Shown here in pieces: positions 25,381-34,328 of a DNA stretch of 64,000 nt. The translations under genes were made by a program, and so were the position numbers. Each line of letters begins with the position of its first letter. Position 1 is the first letter of the stretch. Under the pieces are notes generated by a model that was not told the origin of the DNA, ran no database searches, and saw only the letters and a program-made list of their open reading frames with translations. The stretch is from contig CAYZUS010000007.1 in NCBI GenBank assembly GCA_964481885.1, forward strand, positions 15,261-79,260, read 5' to 3'. The stretch is from Fen731 sp964481885 (lineage in GTDB: Bacteria > Actinomycetota > Humimicrobiia > Humimicrobiales > Humimicrobiaceae).

Positions 25381-26766
25381 TTAGACTTCTGTACCTCCAA
25401 CTGTAATCTTGTCAACGAGTACTGTCGGCTGGCCCACTTCATTAGTTATGGACTGGCCGGCTTTGCCGCAAAAACCGGGAGCAAAATCAAGGTCTTTACC
25501 AATAGCTTCTATCCTGTTTAAAATATCGGGTCCGTTGCCAATCAGAGTGGCCCCTTTTATGGGTTCTGCAATGACTCCGTTTTTTATCAGGTACCCTTCA
25601 CTTATTCCAAAGACAAAATCTCCGGTTGCTGTGTCCACCTGGCCCCCTGCAAATTCTTTTGCATAAATGCCGGTTTTCACTGATTTTATGATTGCCTCTT
25701 TTTCATCGCTGCCGCATTCAATGTAAGTGTTTGACATCCTTGGCACAGGCATGTCCCTGTATGATTGTCTTCTGCCGTTGCCGGTCTGCTGCATTTTCAT
25801 TTTGGAGGCACTTTTATAATCAAATATATAGTTTTTCAAAATACCGTTTTCGATAAGGATATTTTTTTGGCAGGGATACCCCTCTCCATCGAATGCATAG
25901 GAGCCCCAGTGATATGGCATGGTCGAGTCATCAATTGCTGTCAGAATGGTGCTTGCGATTTTTTTATTTAATTTATCCTTAAAAACTGAAGCATCTTTTA
26001 TAATGGCATCTGCTTCCAAACCATGCCCGCAGGCTTCATGAAATATTACACCGCCGAATGCCGGACCTATGACTACAGGAAAACTGCCTGCCGGCGCATT
26101 GACAGCATCAAGCATTTTTATGGCAATTCCTGCAGCTTCAAGCGCAACCGCCTGGGGAGTTTTAAACTTAAATATCTCATAACCCATCAGCTTGGCAAGG
26201 GATTTATACCCCGTTCGTATTTCATTGCCTTTTTTTGCAATGACATTTACTGCCAGAAAAACTTTTACTGTGCTGTCATTGACAAGCAAGCCATTGGAAT
26301 TAGCAATAAGTATTGTATCTTCAGCGTCAGAAAGATTAGCTGACACCTGGATAATATATTTGCTGAAATCCCTGGCTTTTTCATTTGCAATGTCAAGAAG
26401 GGCTTTTTTATTTTCCTGGGTTATCCCTGAGGGATATTGTTCAACTTTTGCCTCATACCCGCTTTTACTTCCTGTCAGGTCAAGAACTTTGTTTTTTGAT
26501 GAACTGTCTACTGCCGAGCTTAAAATTTTTGCTGCATTAAGAAGGCTTTCTGTGTCAATTGAGTCCACGTAGGCATAAAATGTGCTATCCTTATTTATAA
26601 GTCTCAGTCCGCAGCCCAGCTCAAACCCTGAGGTTGAGTTTTCTATTTTTCCATCATCAAGCCTCATATTATTTAGGTTTCTTTTTTGAATAAAAACCTC
26701 TGAAAAATCTCCACCGCTGCCCAGTAATGTATTAAGGATTTTCTTTATTATTTTTTGTTCCAGCAT
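25381..26766 (-). CDS. tldD: TldD-family metalloprotease
   Basis: The catalytic subunit of the TldD/E protease. The zinc site HEACGHGLEAD, with a downstream Cys-containing FAPGFCGKAGQS, is intact. The N-terminal RMDDGKIE-like segment (MRLDDGKIENSTSGFE) and GGQVDTATGDFVFGI are family-typical. At 461 residues the length is normal. The ribosome site is weak. tldE follows within 0-12 bases, so equal expression is expected. Confidence 0.93.
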   Translation of the reverse strand: MLEQKIIKKILNTLLGSGGDFSEVFIQKRNLNNMRLDDGKIENSTSGFELGCGLRLINKDSTFYAYVDSIDTESLLNAAKILSSAVDSSSKNKVLDLTGSKSGYEAKVEQYPSGITQENKKALLDIANEKARDFSKYIIQVSANLSDAEDTILIANSNGLLVNDSTVKVFLAVNVIAKKGNEIRTGYKSLAKLMGYEIFKFKTPQAVALEAAGIAIKMLDAVNAPAGSFPVVIGPAFGGVIFHEACGHGLEADAIIKDASVFKDKLNKKIASTILTAIDDSTMPYHWGSYAFDGEGYPCQKNILIENGILKNYIFDYKSASKMKMQQTGNGRRQSYRDMPVPRMSNTYIECGSDEKEAIIKSVKTGIYAKEFAGGQVDTATGDFVFGISEGYLIKNGVIAEPIKGATLIGNGPDILNRIEAIGKDLDFAPGFCGKAGQSITNEVGQPTVLVDKITVGGTEV

Positions 26767-26896
26767 AATTTATTCTTTTGCGTATATTTTTTTCTTTTGT
26801 TAAATAAAAAAACAGGAAAATCGTTAAGTGTTTCCCATTTTTTTATCATTAAGTAATAGAAAAATACATTTAATAATTTACTTAAATATTCAAATG

Positions 26897-27262
26897 TTAT
26901 GAAAGAAAGTCTTCAGTTTGTTTTGCTGCTGCTTTACTTTCGTCAACAATAAGTTTGATTTTTTTTGCTGTGGTTTCAGCTTTTTTCTTGCCTTTTTCCA
27001 ATATCTCTTCGCCGGCTATTTTAAGCTCTTCAAATTTCTGCTTGCCTGCTTCAGTCAAATCCTTTGTTTTTTCCACTACTTCGGAAAACCCTTCTTTACT
27101 CATTTCAAGAAATCTTTCGCCTTTTTCAACAAGTTCTTTTCTTGTTTCCCTGCCTGATTTTGGAGCAAACAGGATACCGATTACTGCGCCTATGGCAAGA
27201 CCTGCAAAAAGCGCCATTGTCACGCTGCCACCAAAATTGTCTCTGTTGTTTCCGGAACTCAT
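26897..27262 (-). CDS. YtxH-domain protein
   Basis: A 121-residue protein with one N-terminal hydrophobic glycine-rich segment (ALFAGLAIGAVIGILFAPKSG), the YtxH hallmark, followed by a long Lys/Glu-rich helix. It is a general-stress-type membrane-anchored protein in Bacillus relatives with no known biochemical activity. It follows the DUF948 gene by 71 bases, a pairing often seen in Firmicutes. The ATG has AGGGGGG upstream. Confidence 0.88.
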   Translation of the reverse strand: MSSGNNRDNFGGSVTMALFAGLAIGAVIGILFAPKSGRETRKELVEKGERFLEMSKEGFSEVVEKTKDLTEAGKQKFEELKIAGEEILEKGKKKAETTAKKIKLIVDESKAAAKQTEDFLS

Positions 27263-27333
27263 TTTTTATACCCCCTGACATTTATTACTGTCTTGTCATT
27301 TATTTTAAAAACTATTACTTTAATCCTGCCCTG

Positions 27334-27735
27334 CTATTCTCCCTCGGGTCGTTTCCGTGTTTTTTCGGCATCGGGTTTTTTATTTTGATTTGCAGCTTTT
27401 CTTATACTGTCTGCAACTCCTGCACCCGCACCTATGAGCTTAATTATCGGATTGGTAAGTATTATCCTTGCGAGCCTTATCACCTTTTCAAGCTGCTCTA
27501 CTATTGAACCAACACTTTGTGTCAATTCACCAATTGAACTTATTTCGCTGTTAAGGTGGCTCACTGTAGTGTTTAACTTTTCAACCATGGGTACAAGGCT
27601 TATATTTAATTTTTCCGCAAGAAACCTTGCCCTGTTTATAAGCCTGAAAAGTGGAATGGATACAATGATTCCTACTATGGCAAAAGCCGACATCAAAATT
27701 ATCGCTACGATCCCTGTTACTTCAATTGGTGACAC
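27334..27735 (-). CDS. DUF948-family membrane protein
   Basis: A 133-residue protein with an N-terminal transmembrane segment (residues ~5-30), an amphipathic helical middle (LNTTVSHLNSEISSIGELTQSVGSIVEQLEKV, given here only as positions ~55-87) and a basic tail (ADSIRKAANQNKKPD). This matches DUF948 proteins, which are paired with YtxH. GTG start at 27735 with AGAGGT upstream. The function is unknown; a membrane or envelope stress role is inferred from the pairing. Confidence 0.8.
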   Translation of the reverse strand: MSPIEVTGIVAIILMSAFAIVGIIVSIPLFRLINRARFLAEKLNISLVPMVEKLNTTVSHLNSEISSIGELTQSVGSIVEQLEKVIRLARIILTNPIIKLIGAGAGVADSIRKAANQNKKPDAEKTRKRPEGE

Positions 27736-27811
27736 TGTTACCTCTGAAATTATAATATTTTAATAATTGTATAACCTGCTACCTGCTATTATATAAATTT
27801 TATTTCTATTA

Positions 27812-27840
27812 TTCAAAAAATAATAATTCTAATCTATAAT
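27812..27840 (+). promoter_or_regulatory. Candidate promoter of the lipoprotein gene
   Basis: TTCAAA (27812-27817), 17 bases, TATAAT (27835-27840), 43 bases before the ATG at 27884. Confidence 0.4.
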
Positions 27841-27883
27841 ATGCAGGATAATTTCATAAACTGTAAGGTTACAAAGGAGAAAA

Positions 27884-28534
27884 ATGTATAGCAATTTTAG
27901 AAAATATTCACTAAAGAGTATAAAAAGTCCTGGGATTTTTAAAAATCTTGGTATTGTTTCAGTAAGCATTGTATTTATTCTGGCACTGCTTTTTATATCT
28001 GTCGGATGCTCTTCACTACTTACACCTGCAAGCGAGAAAATAGATGTTTCACAGGACAGCCAGTCCGGACAGGATGTTTCCCAGGAAACTCAGGCCGCTG
28101 AAGAAGGGGAAGTAATAGTTCCAATAGATTATACAAATGCAAAAATTGGTGCTGATATGGTTGGCGTAATTCCTACATTTTTGTTAACAGACAAGGATAA
28201 TTTCATTAAAATTGAAATTACAAATACAAGTGATTTTGCATGGTCCCCTGACGGGAACAATGGAGTTGTAAGGCTCGGCTATCACTATTACGGGCAGGAT
28301 GTGGATTTTGTAGATTATGACAGGACTGCACGTACAATGCTGCCAAAAGTCGTAAACCCTGGTGATACAGTCAATGTTCTGGTTCTGGTAAATGATATTA
28401 AAAATGAAGGAAATTATGTAATTCAGATAGACCCGGTGCTTGAAGGCAATCAAAATCCTAATGATAATTTCTGGTTTTCTTCCAAGGGAATCACAATGAT
28501 TGAGGGACTTGCATATTTTGGAGTATCACAATGA
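27884..28534 (+). CDS. Predicted lipoprotein, unknown function
   Basis: A 216-residue protein with an unusually long N-region (~22 basic and polar residues), a hydrophobic stretch and the lipobox FISVGC (C42). A Gln/Ser-rich linker leads to a beta-rich domain (~85-216) resembling Ig-like folds (LTDKDNFIKIEITNTS, VNPGDTVNVLVLVNDI). I do not recognise a family. Its end lies within a 35-base direct duplication next to a scaffold gap, so the true C-terminus is uncertain. AAAGGAG precedes the ATG. Confidence 0.75.
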   Translation: MYSNFRKYSLKSIKSPGIFKNLGIVSVSIVFILALLFISVGCSSLLTPASEKIDVSQDSQSGQDVSQETQAAEEGEVIVPIDYTNAKIGADMVGVIPTFLLTDKDNFIKIEITNTSDFAWSPDGNNGVVRLGYHYYGQDVDFVDYDRTARTMLPKVVNPGDTVNVLVLVNDIKNEGNYVIQIDPVLEGNQNPNDNFWFSSKGITMIEGLAYFGVSQ

Positions 28535-28546
28535 TTGAGGGACTTG
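28490..28546 (+). repeat. 35-base tandem duplication at contig end
   Basis: The 22 bases from 28490 (ATCACAATGATTGAGG...) recur from 28525, 35 bases on, and run into the N-gap. The second copy shifts the frame and supplies the lipoprotein stop codon. Either a genuine short tandem repeat or an assembly end effect. Confidence 0.6.
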
Positions 28547-28646
28547 NNNNNNNNNNNNNNNNNNNNNNNNNNNNNNNNNNNNNNNNNNNNNNNNNNNNNN
28601 NNNNNNNNNNNNNNNNNNNNNNNNNNNNNNNNNNNNNNNNNNNNNN
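28547..28646. other. Scaffold gap (100 N)
   Basis: Exactly 100 N, so size unknown. The flanks share no long overlap here, unlike the gaps at 48629 and 60309. Confidence 0.95.
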
Positions 28647-28758
28647 TTGCTCTGAGGAATGAGCAAACCGGGAATCTGTGGTCTTAGCCAGAATATTGTT
28701 TGACAAATAGCAGCTTGGTTAATAAAAATAATGTGATTATAAGTTGAAAGTTGTGAAG

Positions 28759-29730
28759 TTAAACTTTTAACTCCTCTTTATCGTTTATGTTATTTATCGA
28801 TGACTCCGGCCGTGTCTGCTTATCCCTTAAAACAAAAATAGTTGTTTTGGATGCGGGTGCTTTTTTAATATCAGGATCGCAGTTAAAAAGCATATTCTGT
28901 AAATTACCAGCATTCTTCTGACCTGGGGTCATTCCTGTTGGAGGTATTACATTATTTTCACTGTCTCTCAGAAAAGTTTGTTGGGCAGGTATTAATTTTA
29001 TTTTTTCCTTTGACAGTACCGGTGCAACCATAAACTTGTTTGGACAGCTCACATAAGCTATGTCCTCACCTGAGCTTATCGGGCTTACGGTCCTTAAGGA
29101 TTTTGCGCTGGTAGATTTTTCCAAAGCATCAAATATATTATTTTCACTTAAAGAAGCACCAAGCACTATTTTGGCACTGTCAGTAAATTCAAATGCAAAG
29201 GGGCGGGTAAGCAAATACTTTACCGCAAGCCCGGCAGTGTATGAATCGTCGTAGGCAATCTTCCCCTTTTCTCCAGAACAAAGAAGCAGAATATCACAAT
29301 TCTTTTCCAAAGCGCTTTCAATCATGCGGTCCAGGACATGATTTAAATTAATTATCGATAATGTAAACACTTCAGCACATTCAGTTACTTTAAAAACTGA
29401 CTGTGTGCCGTTGGTTGTCATTAAGATAAAATTTTTTCCTTTTGCATCAATATTTGAAATCTCTACAGGTGAATTGCCATAGTCAAAACCTTTAGGAGCC
29501 AGGCCTCCCACTTCCCCACAAAGAAGGTGATCTTTAAATATATCTTTTAATGCAAAAGCATGTTTTTTGTCTGATGCAATCACCACGCTTTCACCGCCGC
29601 CTCCAAGCATCGCAGCTACTGTTGAAGTGGCTCTTATGGTGTCTATTACAGCACATATGCAATTGTGCAGCTTTAATTCACCCAAGTCATCGGGACCGAA
29701 TCTGTTCGTTAAAAGAACATGCACTTTCAA
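28759..29730 (-). CDS. 2-phosphosulfolactate phosphatase family protein (ComB)
   Basis: ComB hydrolyses 2-phosphosulfolactate in coenzyme M synthesis; bacterial homologues are widespread and may have other substrates. Seen: VIDTIRATSTVAAML, GEVGGLAPKGFDYGNSPVE and MTTNGTQSV. At 323 residues it has ~80 more than the core, a Lys/Asn-rich tail. The TTG start at 29730 has GGAG 7 bases upstream. It follows purC by 19 bases, in one unit. No other coenzyme M genes are in the window. Confidence 0.87.
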   Translation of the reverse strand: MKVHVLLTNRFGPDDLGELKLHNCICAVIDTIRATSTVAAMLGGGGESVVIASDKKHAFALKDIFKDHLLCGEVGGLAPKGFDYGNSPVEISNIDAKGKNFILMTTNGTQSVFKVTECAEVFTLSIINLNHVLDRMIESALEKNCDILLLCSGEKGKIAYDDSYTAGLAVKYLLTRPFAFEFTDSAKIVLGASLSENNIFDALEKSTSAKSLRTVSPISSGEDIAYVSCPNKFMVAPVLSKEKIKLIPAQQTFLRDSENNVIPPTGMTPGQKNAGNLQNMLFNCDPDIKKAPASKTTIFVLRDKQTRPESSINNINDKEELKV

Positions 29731-29749
29731 TAAATCACTCCGGATTTAA

Positions 29750-30643
29750 TTATTTCATTATAAATTTTTTACCTGTCAGTTTTTCATATGCTGCAATATA
29801 TCTTTCCGATGTCCTGGTAATGACATCTTCAGGCAATTCCGGAGGCATGGAATTTCTATCCCAATCAGTGCTTAACAAATAATCTCTTACATATTGTTTG
29901 TCAAAGCTTGGCTGCTGTTTGCCAGGCTCAAACCCTTTAAGTGGCCAGAACCTTGAAGAGTCCGGAGTCAATACTTCATCAACAAGAATTATTTCATCGT
30001 CAAGGGAACCGAATTCAAACTTTGTGTCAGCTATTATTATTCCTTTTTTAAGCGCATATTCTGAAGCTTTAATATACAGTTTCAGGCTTTTCTCTTTTAG
30101 AAAATCAATAACTGAAGCACCAAAAAGATTTTTTGCTTCTTTTTCAGTAATAAGCATATCGTGGCCCACATCTTCTTTTGTTGTTGGAGTAAAAACAGGC
30201 TCAGGCAGCTTGTCGCACATTTTTAAACCTTCGGGCAGCCTGATATCTCCGATCCCGCCAGTCTTTTTATAATCCTCCCATCCCGAACCGGTGATATATC
30301 CCCTTACAACACATTCAACCGGTATAATTTGGGCTTTTCTGACTATGGCACTGCGTTCTTTAAGTATCGAGTTGTACTTTTTTATATTTTCAGGAAACAG
30401 GCCCGCATCAGTTTCTATAAGATGATTGTTTATAATATCTTTTAAATAATCAAACCAGAAATTCGAGATACTGTTAAGAACTGCACCTTTGTAAGGTATC
30501 AGGGAGGGCAATATATAATCAAATGCGGATATCCTGTCAGTTGTTACTATTAAAATCATGTCTTCAAAAGAAAACATTTCCCTAACTTTGCCGCTTTTAA
30601 TTTTCTTGATTCCGCCTAATTCAACATCACCTATTAAAATCAT
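29750..30643 (-). CDS. purC: Phosphoribosylaminoimidazole-succinocarboxamide (SAICAR) synthase
   Basis: It joins aspartate to CAIR in purine synthesis. Family marks: IKSGKVREMF, TTDRISAFDYILP, ECVVRGYITGSGW, KFEFG and VDEVLTPDSSRFWP. At 297 residues it is the long (yeast/archaeal-like) form rather than the ~240-residue E. coli form. The ATG has GGAGG upstream. Other purine genes are absent here apart from salvage enzymes at 31101-33031. Confidence 0.96.
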   Translation of the reverse strand: MILIGDVELGGIKKIKSGKVREMFSFEDMILIVTTDRISAFDYILPSLIPYKGAVLNSISNFWFDYLKDIINNHLIETDAGLFPENIKKYNSILKERSAIVRKAQIIPVECVVRGYITGSGWEDYKKTGGIGDIRLPEGLKMCDKLPEPVFTPTTKEDVGHDMLITEKEAKNLFGASVIDFLKEKSLKLYIKASEYALKKGIIIADTKFEFGSLDDEIILVDEVLTPDSSRFWPLKGFEPGKQQPSFDKQYVRDYLLSTDWDRNSMPPELPEDVITRTSERYIAAYEKLTGKKFIMK

Positions 30644-30696
30644 TTTCTCTCATCCTCCTGTGCAAACAATTTCTCTTTATTTCTTTTTATTAAATT

Positions 30697-30980
30697 TTTC
30701 AACATTTCGCAAACATTGAATATTTTTTATTTGAGTTTCAACATTTCGCAAACATTGAATATTTTTTATTNNNNNNNNNNNNNNNNNNNNNNNNNNNNNN
30801 NNNNNNNNNNNNNNNNNNNNNNNNNNNNNNNNNNNNNNNNNNNNNNNNNNNNNNNNNNNNNNNNNNNNNNTTTCAACATTTCGCAAACATTGAATATTTT
30901 TTATTTGAGTTTCAACATTTATCAAACATTAAGTATTCGACTTTCAACATTTTCGAGACTTTAAATATTTTTTATTCAAT
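30697..30980. repeat. 39-base minisatellite spanning a gap
   Basis: Units of 39 bases beginning TTTCAACATTTCGCAAAC start at 30697, 30736 and 30871 and are identical where they overlap. Degenerate units start at 30910 and 30942 (TTTCAACATTT...). The gap at 30771-30870 lies inside the array, so the copy number is unknown. There are no spacers, so it is not CRISPR. The unit length is divisible by three, but no start codon or family supports coding. Confidence 0.9.
30771..30870. other. Scaffold gap (100 N) inside the minisatellite
   Basis: Exactly 100 N. The 35 bases before it equal the 35 bases after it, as expected for an assembly break within identical repeats. Confidence 0.95.
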
Positions 30981-31100
30981 TAAAAAAGTCAAAAAAACCT
31001 TTAGAATTCAGGCCTTCCGGATTAAATTGGGAAATATTGTTTCACCACTGGCAAAAGTAATCACCAAACAAAGTCAGGAAATAACCGTACACTTAGCTTA

Positions 31101-31910
31101 TCAGCTTATCACTGCCCCTTCCAGGGCGCGTGAGCATACACACTGCCTGCTATTTGCCACTTTCGGAATTGCCGCAAACAACAGATCTTTTAGTTTTTCA
31201 TTATTATCCTTAAATATTTTTATAACATCATGGCTTGTAACCGGCCTGATTTCAGGATTCCCCTCAAGTCCCGTGTCATAATCAGTTACAAGAGAAATAT
31301 TTACATAGCATATCTCTAGTTCTCTTGCCAGGGTTACCTCAGGGTACTGAGTCATATTGATAACTTCCCAATCCTGGCTGGAATACCATCTGCTTTCAGA
31401 TTTTGTCGAAAATCTTGGACCCTGTATTACTACCACGGTGCCTCTGTGATGGCATGTAATATCCAGGTCCGTTGCAGATTCTATGGTAATTTTTCTTAGC
31501 TGCGGACAGTATGGTTCTGCAGTAGATATGTGCGTTACATGGGGGCCATCATAGAAAGTGTCTATTCTGCTGTTTGTCCTGTCTACAAACTGGTCGCAAA
31601 TCACAAAACTTCCAGGCCTTATCTGGGGCTGAAGGCTTCCGACTGCACATGGCGCAAATATCTGCTTTACACCGAGCTGCTTCATTGCGGAAACATTTGC
31701 CCTGAAATTAATTTTATGAGGAGGAATTGTGTGGTTCCTGCCATGCCTGGGAAGAAAAGCAACCCTCAGACCCTCAAGCTCGCCAATGACTATGGAATCT
31801 GAAGGTTTGCCATATTCAGTACTGACTTCCAGTTCTTCCGTAACTTTCAAAAAATTATAAAACCCTGAACCTCCAAAAACCCCTACATCGGCCTGAGATT
31901 TTACAGCCAT
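31101..31910 (-). CDS. mtnP: S-methyl-5'-thioadenosine phosphorylase
   Basis: It phosphorolyses methylthioadenosine (or a related purine nucleoside) to adenine and a ribose 1-phosphate. VGVFGGSGFYNFL, FLPRHGRNHTIPPH, the phosphate-site segment FAPCAVGSLQPQI and VINMTQYPEV are family marks. 269 residues, normal length. The ATG has AGGAG. It lies ~100 bases downstream of an adenosine-kinase-like gene, forming a salvage pair. Inosine or guanosine phosphorylase is an alternative specificity. Confidence 0.92.
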   Translation of the reverse strand: MAVKSQADVGVFGGSGFYNFLKVTEELEVSTEYGKPSDSIVIGELEGLRVAFLPRHGRNHTIPPHKINFRANVSAMKQLGVKQIFAPCAVGSLQPQIRPGSFVICDQFVDRTNSRIDTFYDGPHVTHISTAEPYCPQLRKITIESATDLDITCHHRGTVVVIQGPRFSTKSESRWYSSQDWEVINMTQYPEVTLARELEICYVNISLVTDYDTGLEGNPEIRPVTSHDVIKIFKDNNEKLKDLLFAAIPKVANSRQCVCSRALEGAVIS

Positions 31911-32008
31911 TTTTCTCCTCTTTCTTATAATAAAACAAATATTTAATTTATTTCGTTTCCCATTCTTTGACGAACACTTTATTTATAAAAAATAAATACT
32001 CAAATTTC

Positions 32009-33031
32009 TTACAATCCTTCCTGTGCCAGAAGCTCCAGCAATGGTTTTTCAGGCCTGGCGCCATAATGGCTGATTATTTCTGCAGCTAAAATACTTCCCA
32101 TCCTTCCGCAGGCATAAAGGCCTTTACCGATAAGCCATCCGTTTATAAAACCAGCGGCATACATATCGCCTGCACCGGTACTGTCTATAACTCCTGCACT
32201 CACAGGATCGACGCAGATAATTTCCTCTGCAGATATGATGCATGAGCCCTTCTCACCTCTGGTCAATGCAAAAATACAAGGAAGCTTTTTACAGCGCTCG
32301 ACAGCTTCTTCAAAACTTTCAGTCTCAAAAAGGCTCATAATTTCAATTTCATTGGCAAAAACCAAACCGGCATCTTCATTTATAATGTCGAAAAAATCAC
32401 CACGGTTTCTGTCAACACAAAACTTGTCAGAAAGACTTAATGCAATAATTGCTGAACTTTTTTTAGCAGCTGCCATGGCTTTTCTGATTGCTGACTTTGC
32501 ACTGTCTTTATCCCAGAGATATCCCTCAATGTAGATAATTTTGGAATCTGATATTAAATTTTCATCTATATCTTCTGGGGCAATACTGCCTGCTATACCC
32601 AGACAGGTATTCATTGTTCGCTGCGCATCCGGTGTTGTGAGAACTATACAGCTAGCAGTTGCTTGTGCATCCTGGCCGACTGCTTTTATCGTATTAAAAA
32701 ATACTCCCAGTTTTTTTAGTTCCTGTTCAAAAGCATTACCGAAATCATCATCTTTGATTTTACCTATAAAAGCCGTTTTATTGCCAAGGACTGCCAGGCC
32801 CGCTATTGTGTTTGCGGCAGAACCACCTGAAACTATTCGGACCGTATCTATGCCTGATTTAAGTTTTAAAGCATCGTTCTCTTCAATAAGGCACATGGTC
32901 CCTTTATTCAGTGAATTGACTGATAAAAAATCGTCGCTGACATTTGCAATAACGTCAACTATTGCGTTTCCGATTCCTGTAACATCAATTTTTTTGTCGC
33001 TTCCGTTAACATCAATTTTTTTATTGTTCAT
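32009..33031 (-). CDS. PfkB-family kinase, adenosine-kinase-like
   Basis: Phosphorylates a nucleoside or sugar with ATP. GIGNAIVDVIANV, SGGSAANTIAGLAVLG, QRTMNTCLGIAG and YIEGYLWD closely follow the bacterial adenosine kinase subgroup, and the catalytic Asp is in VIDSTGAGDMYAAGF. The N-terminus contains a short duplication (KKIDVNGSD / KKIDVTG) before the fold starts. No clear ribosome site. The neighbouring mtnP supports purine salvage; fructokinase or ribokinase activity is less likely. Confidence 0.85.
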   Translation of the reverse strand: MNNKKIDVNGSDKKIDVTGIGNAIVDVIANVSDDFLSVNSLNKGTMCLIEENDALKLKSGIDTVRIVSGGSAANTIAGLAVLGNKTAFIGKIKDDDFGNAFEQELKKLGVFFNTIKAVGQDAQATASCIVLTTPDAQRTMNTCLGIAGSIAPEDIDENLISDSKIIYIEGYLWDKDSAKSAIRKAMAAAKKSSAIIALSLSDKFCVDRNRGDFFDIINEDAGLVFANEIEIMSLFETESFEEAVERCKKLPCIFALTRGEKGSCIISAEEIICVDPVSAGVIDSTGAGDMYAAGFINGWLIGKGLYACGRMGSILAAEIISHYGARPEKPLLELLAQEGL

Positions 33032-33182
33032 AGTTTTAAAAATGATTGGTTACTCAGCTTAAATTCGAATTAGTAAATATGATTTTTTTTGCTGAGTCAT
33101 AAAATGATATTAATAAAAATTTTTCTAAAACATTTTAAGTTTTTTATGTTTTTTTTTCAAATAAGATTATTTTTATTGCAAC

Positions 33183-33275
33183 GGCCATTTAAAAATGTCC
33201 TATTCTTAGATCCTATTATCGGCCATTTAAAAATATCCTATTCTTAGATCCCACTATCAGCCATTTAGAAATTGC
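33183..33275. repeat. 38-base direct repeats
   Basis: GGCCATTTAAAAAT(G/A)TCC... occupies 33183-33220 and 33221-33258 with few differences, and a partial third unit (AGCCATTTAGAAATTGC) follows. They lie in the 509-base spacer between the divergent kinase and flavoprotein genes. The rest of the spacer is AT-rich, with no recognised feature. Confidence 0.8.
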
Positions 33276-33540
33276 ATTCCCTTATCCTGTATATCAACAC
33301 GGTTAGCTCCAGAAGTGCTGGTTCTGAATATGTTAAATTAAAAGATTATTATAATAAAATTTTCTGCCCCATTTATCAGTCGATATTTTTTTTATTTTTT
33401 TAGTGGAGTTTCAGTGTGGAAGTAAAAAATATTTATGAAATAGCCCTTTTAAAATACCACGACAAATTATATTGTTGTTTTATAAGTAAAATTTTTATAA
33501 AAGAAATTCAGGCAAAATAAAAAGAAAGGTACCTATAATC

Positions 33541-34161
33541 ATGAATGTGCTTTTAATCAACGGAAGTCCAAATAAAAATGGCTGCACTTATACGGCCCTT
33601 AATGAGGTTGCAATACAGCTGAATTTACAAGGAATTGAAACTAATATTTTTCATATCGGCAACAAACCCATCCGGGGATGTTTGAATTGTGGGAAATGTG
33701 CTGAAAGTGGATATTGCATTTATAAAGATGACAGGGTTAATGAGTGTGTCGACCTGGCAAAAAATTCAGATGGTATTGTTATTGGTTCTCCTGTTTATTA
33801 TGCCGCTCCTAACGGAATGTTATGTGCATTTTTGGATCGTATGTTTTTTATGAAGGAATCCGGGTATGAGTATAAGCCCGCTGCTGCAGTTGTTAATTGC
33901 CGGCGAGGTGGAGCAAGTGCTGCATTTGACAGACTGAACAAGTATTTTACCATTTCCAATATGCCTGTAGTTTCATCTCAGTATTGGAACTCAACTCACG
34001 GATTTACACCGGAAGAGGTAAAGCAGGATTTGGAAGGCATGCAGACCATGCGTACCTTGGGCAATAATTTGGCATGGTTGATGAAATGCATCGAAGCTGC
34101 AAAGAATATTGTTCCATACCCGGTGAAAGAAGATCGAAAAATAACAAACTTTATTCGATAA
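33541..34161 (+). CDS. Flavodoxin-like NAD(P)H-dependent FMN reductase
   Basis: A 206-residue flavoprotein. The FMN phosphate loop NGSPNKNGCTYTAL (7-20), the iron-sulfur-flavoprotein-like cysteine motif CLNCGKCAESGYC (C47-C59) and GSPVYYAAPNG (residues ~82-92) are visible. Such proteins reduce quinones or electron carriers in anaerobes. A four-cysteine cluster could bind a [4Fe-4S], although the spacing (CxxCxxC-N5-C) should be tested. AAAGG lies 12 bases upstream. No partner gene is evident. Confidence 0.85.
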   Translation: MNVLLINGSPNKNGCTYTALNEVAIQLNLQGIETNIFHIGNKPIRGCLNCGKCAESGYCIYKDDRVNECVDLAKNSDGIVIGSPVYYAAPNGMLCAFLDRMFFMKESGYEYKPAAAVVNCRRGGASAAFDRLNKYFTISNMPVVSSQYWNSTHGFTPEEVKQDLEGMQTMRTLGNNLAWLMKCIEAAKNIVPYPVKEDRKITNFIR

Positions 34162-34328
34162 GTATTTGTGCTTTACGAAAAAAACAAATATCGAATTTAA
34201 ACCAATTAATATTTTTTTTAATTAAAAATATTTGGAATTTCCTGATATTATGGAAGAATCGTGGAATAATCATGCTGTCTGTTATTTTTTAAATCAAACC
34301 AAGTCAAAGTTGTGAAAGGATAAAAAAA

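Noticed and set aside
30677..30964. CRISPR array or repetitive protein at the 39-base repeats
   Set aside because: The units are directly adjacent with no unique spacers, no cas genes occur, and the encoded repeats lack a start signal and family.
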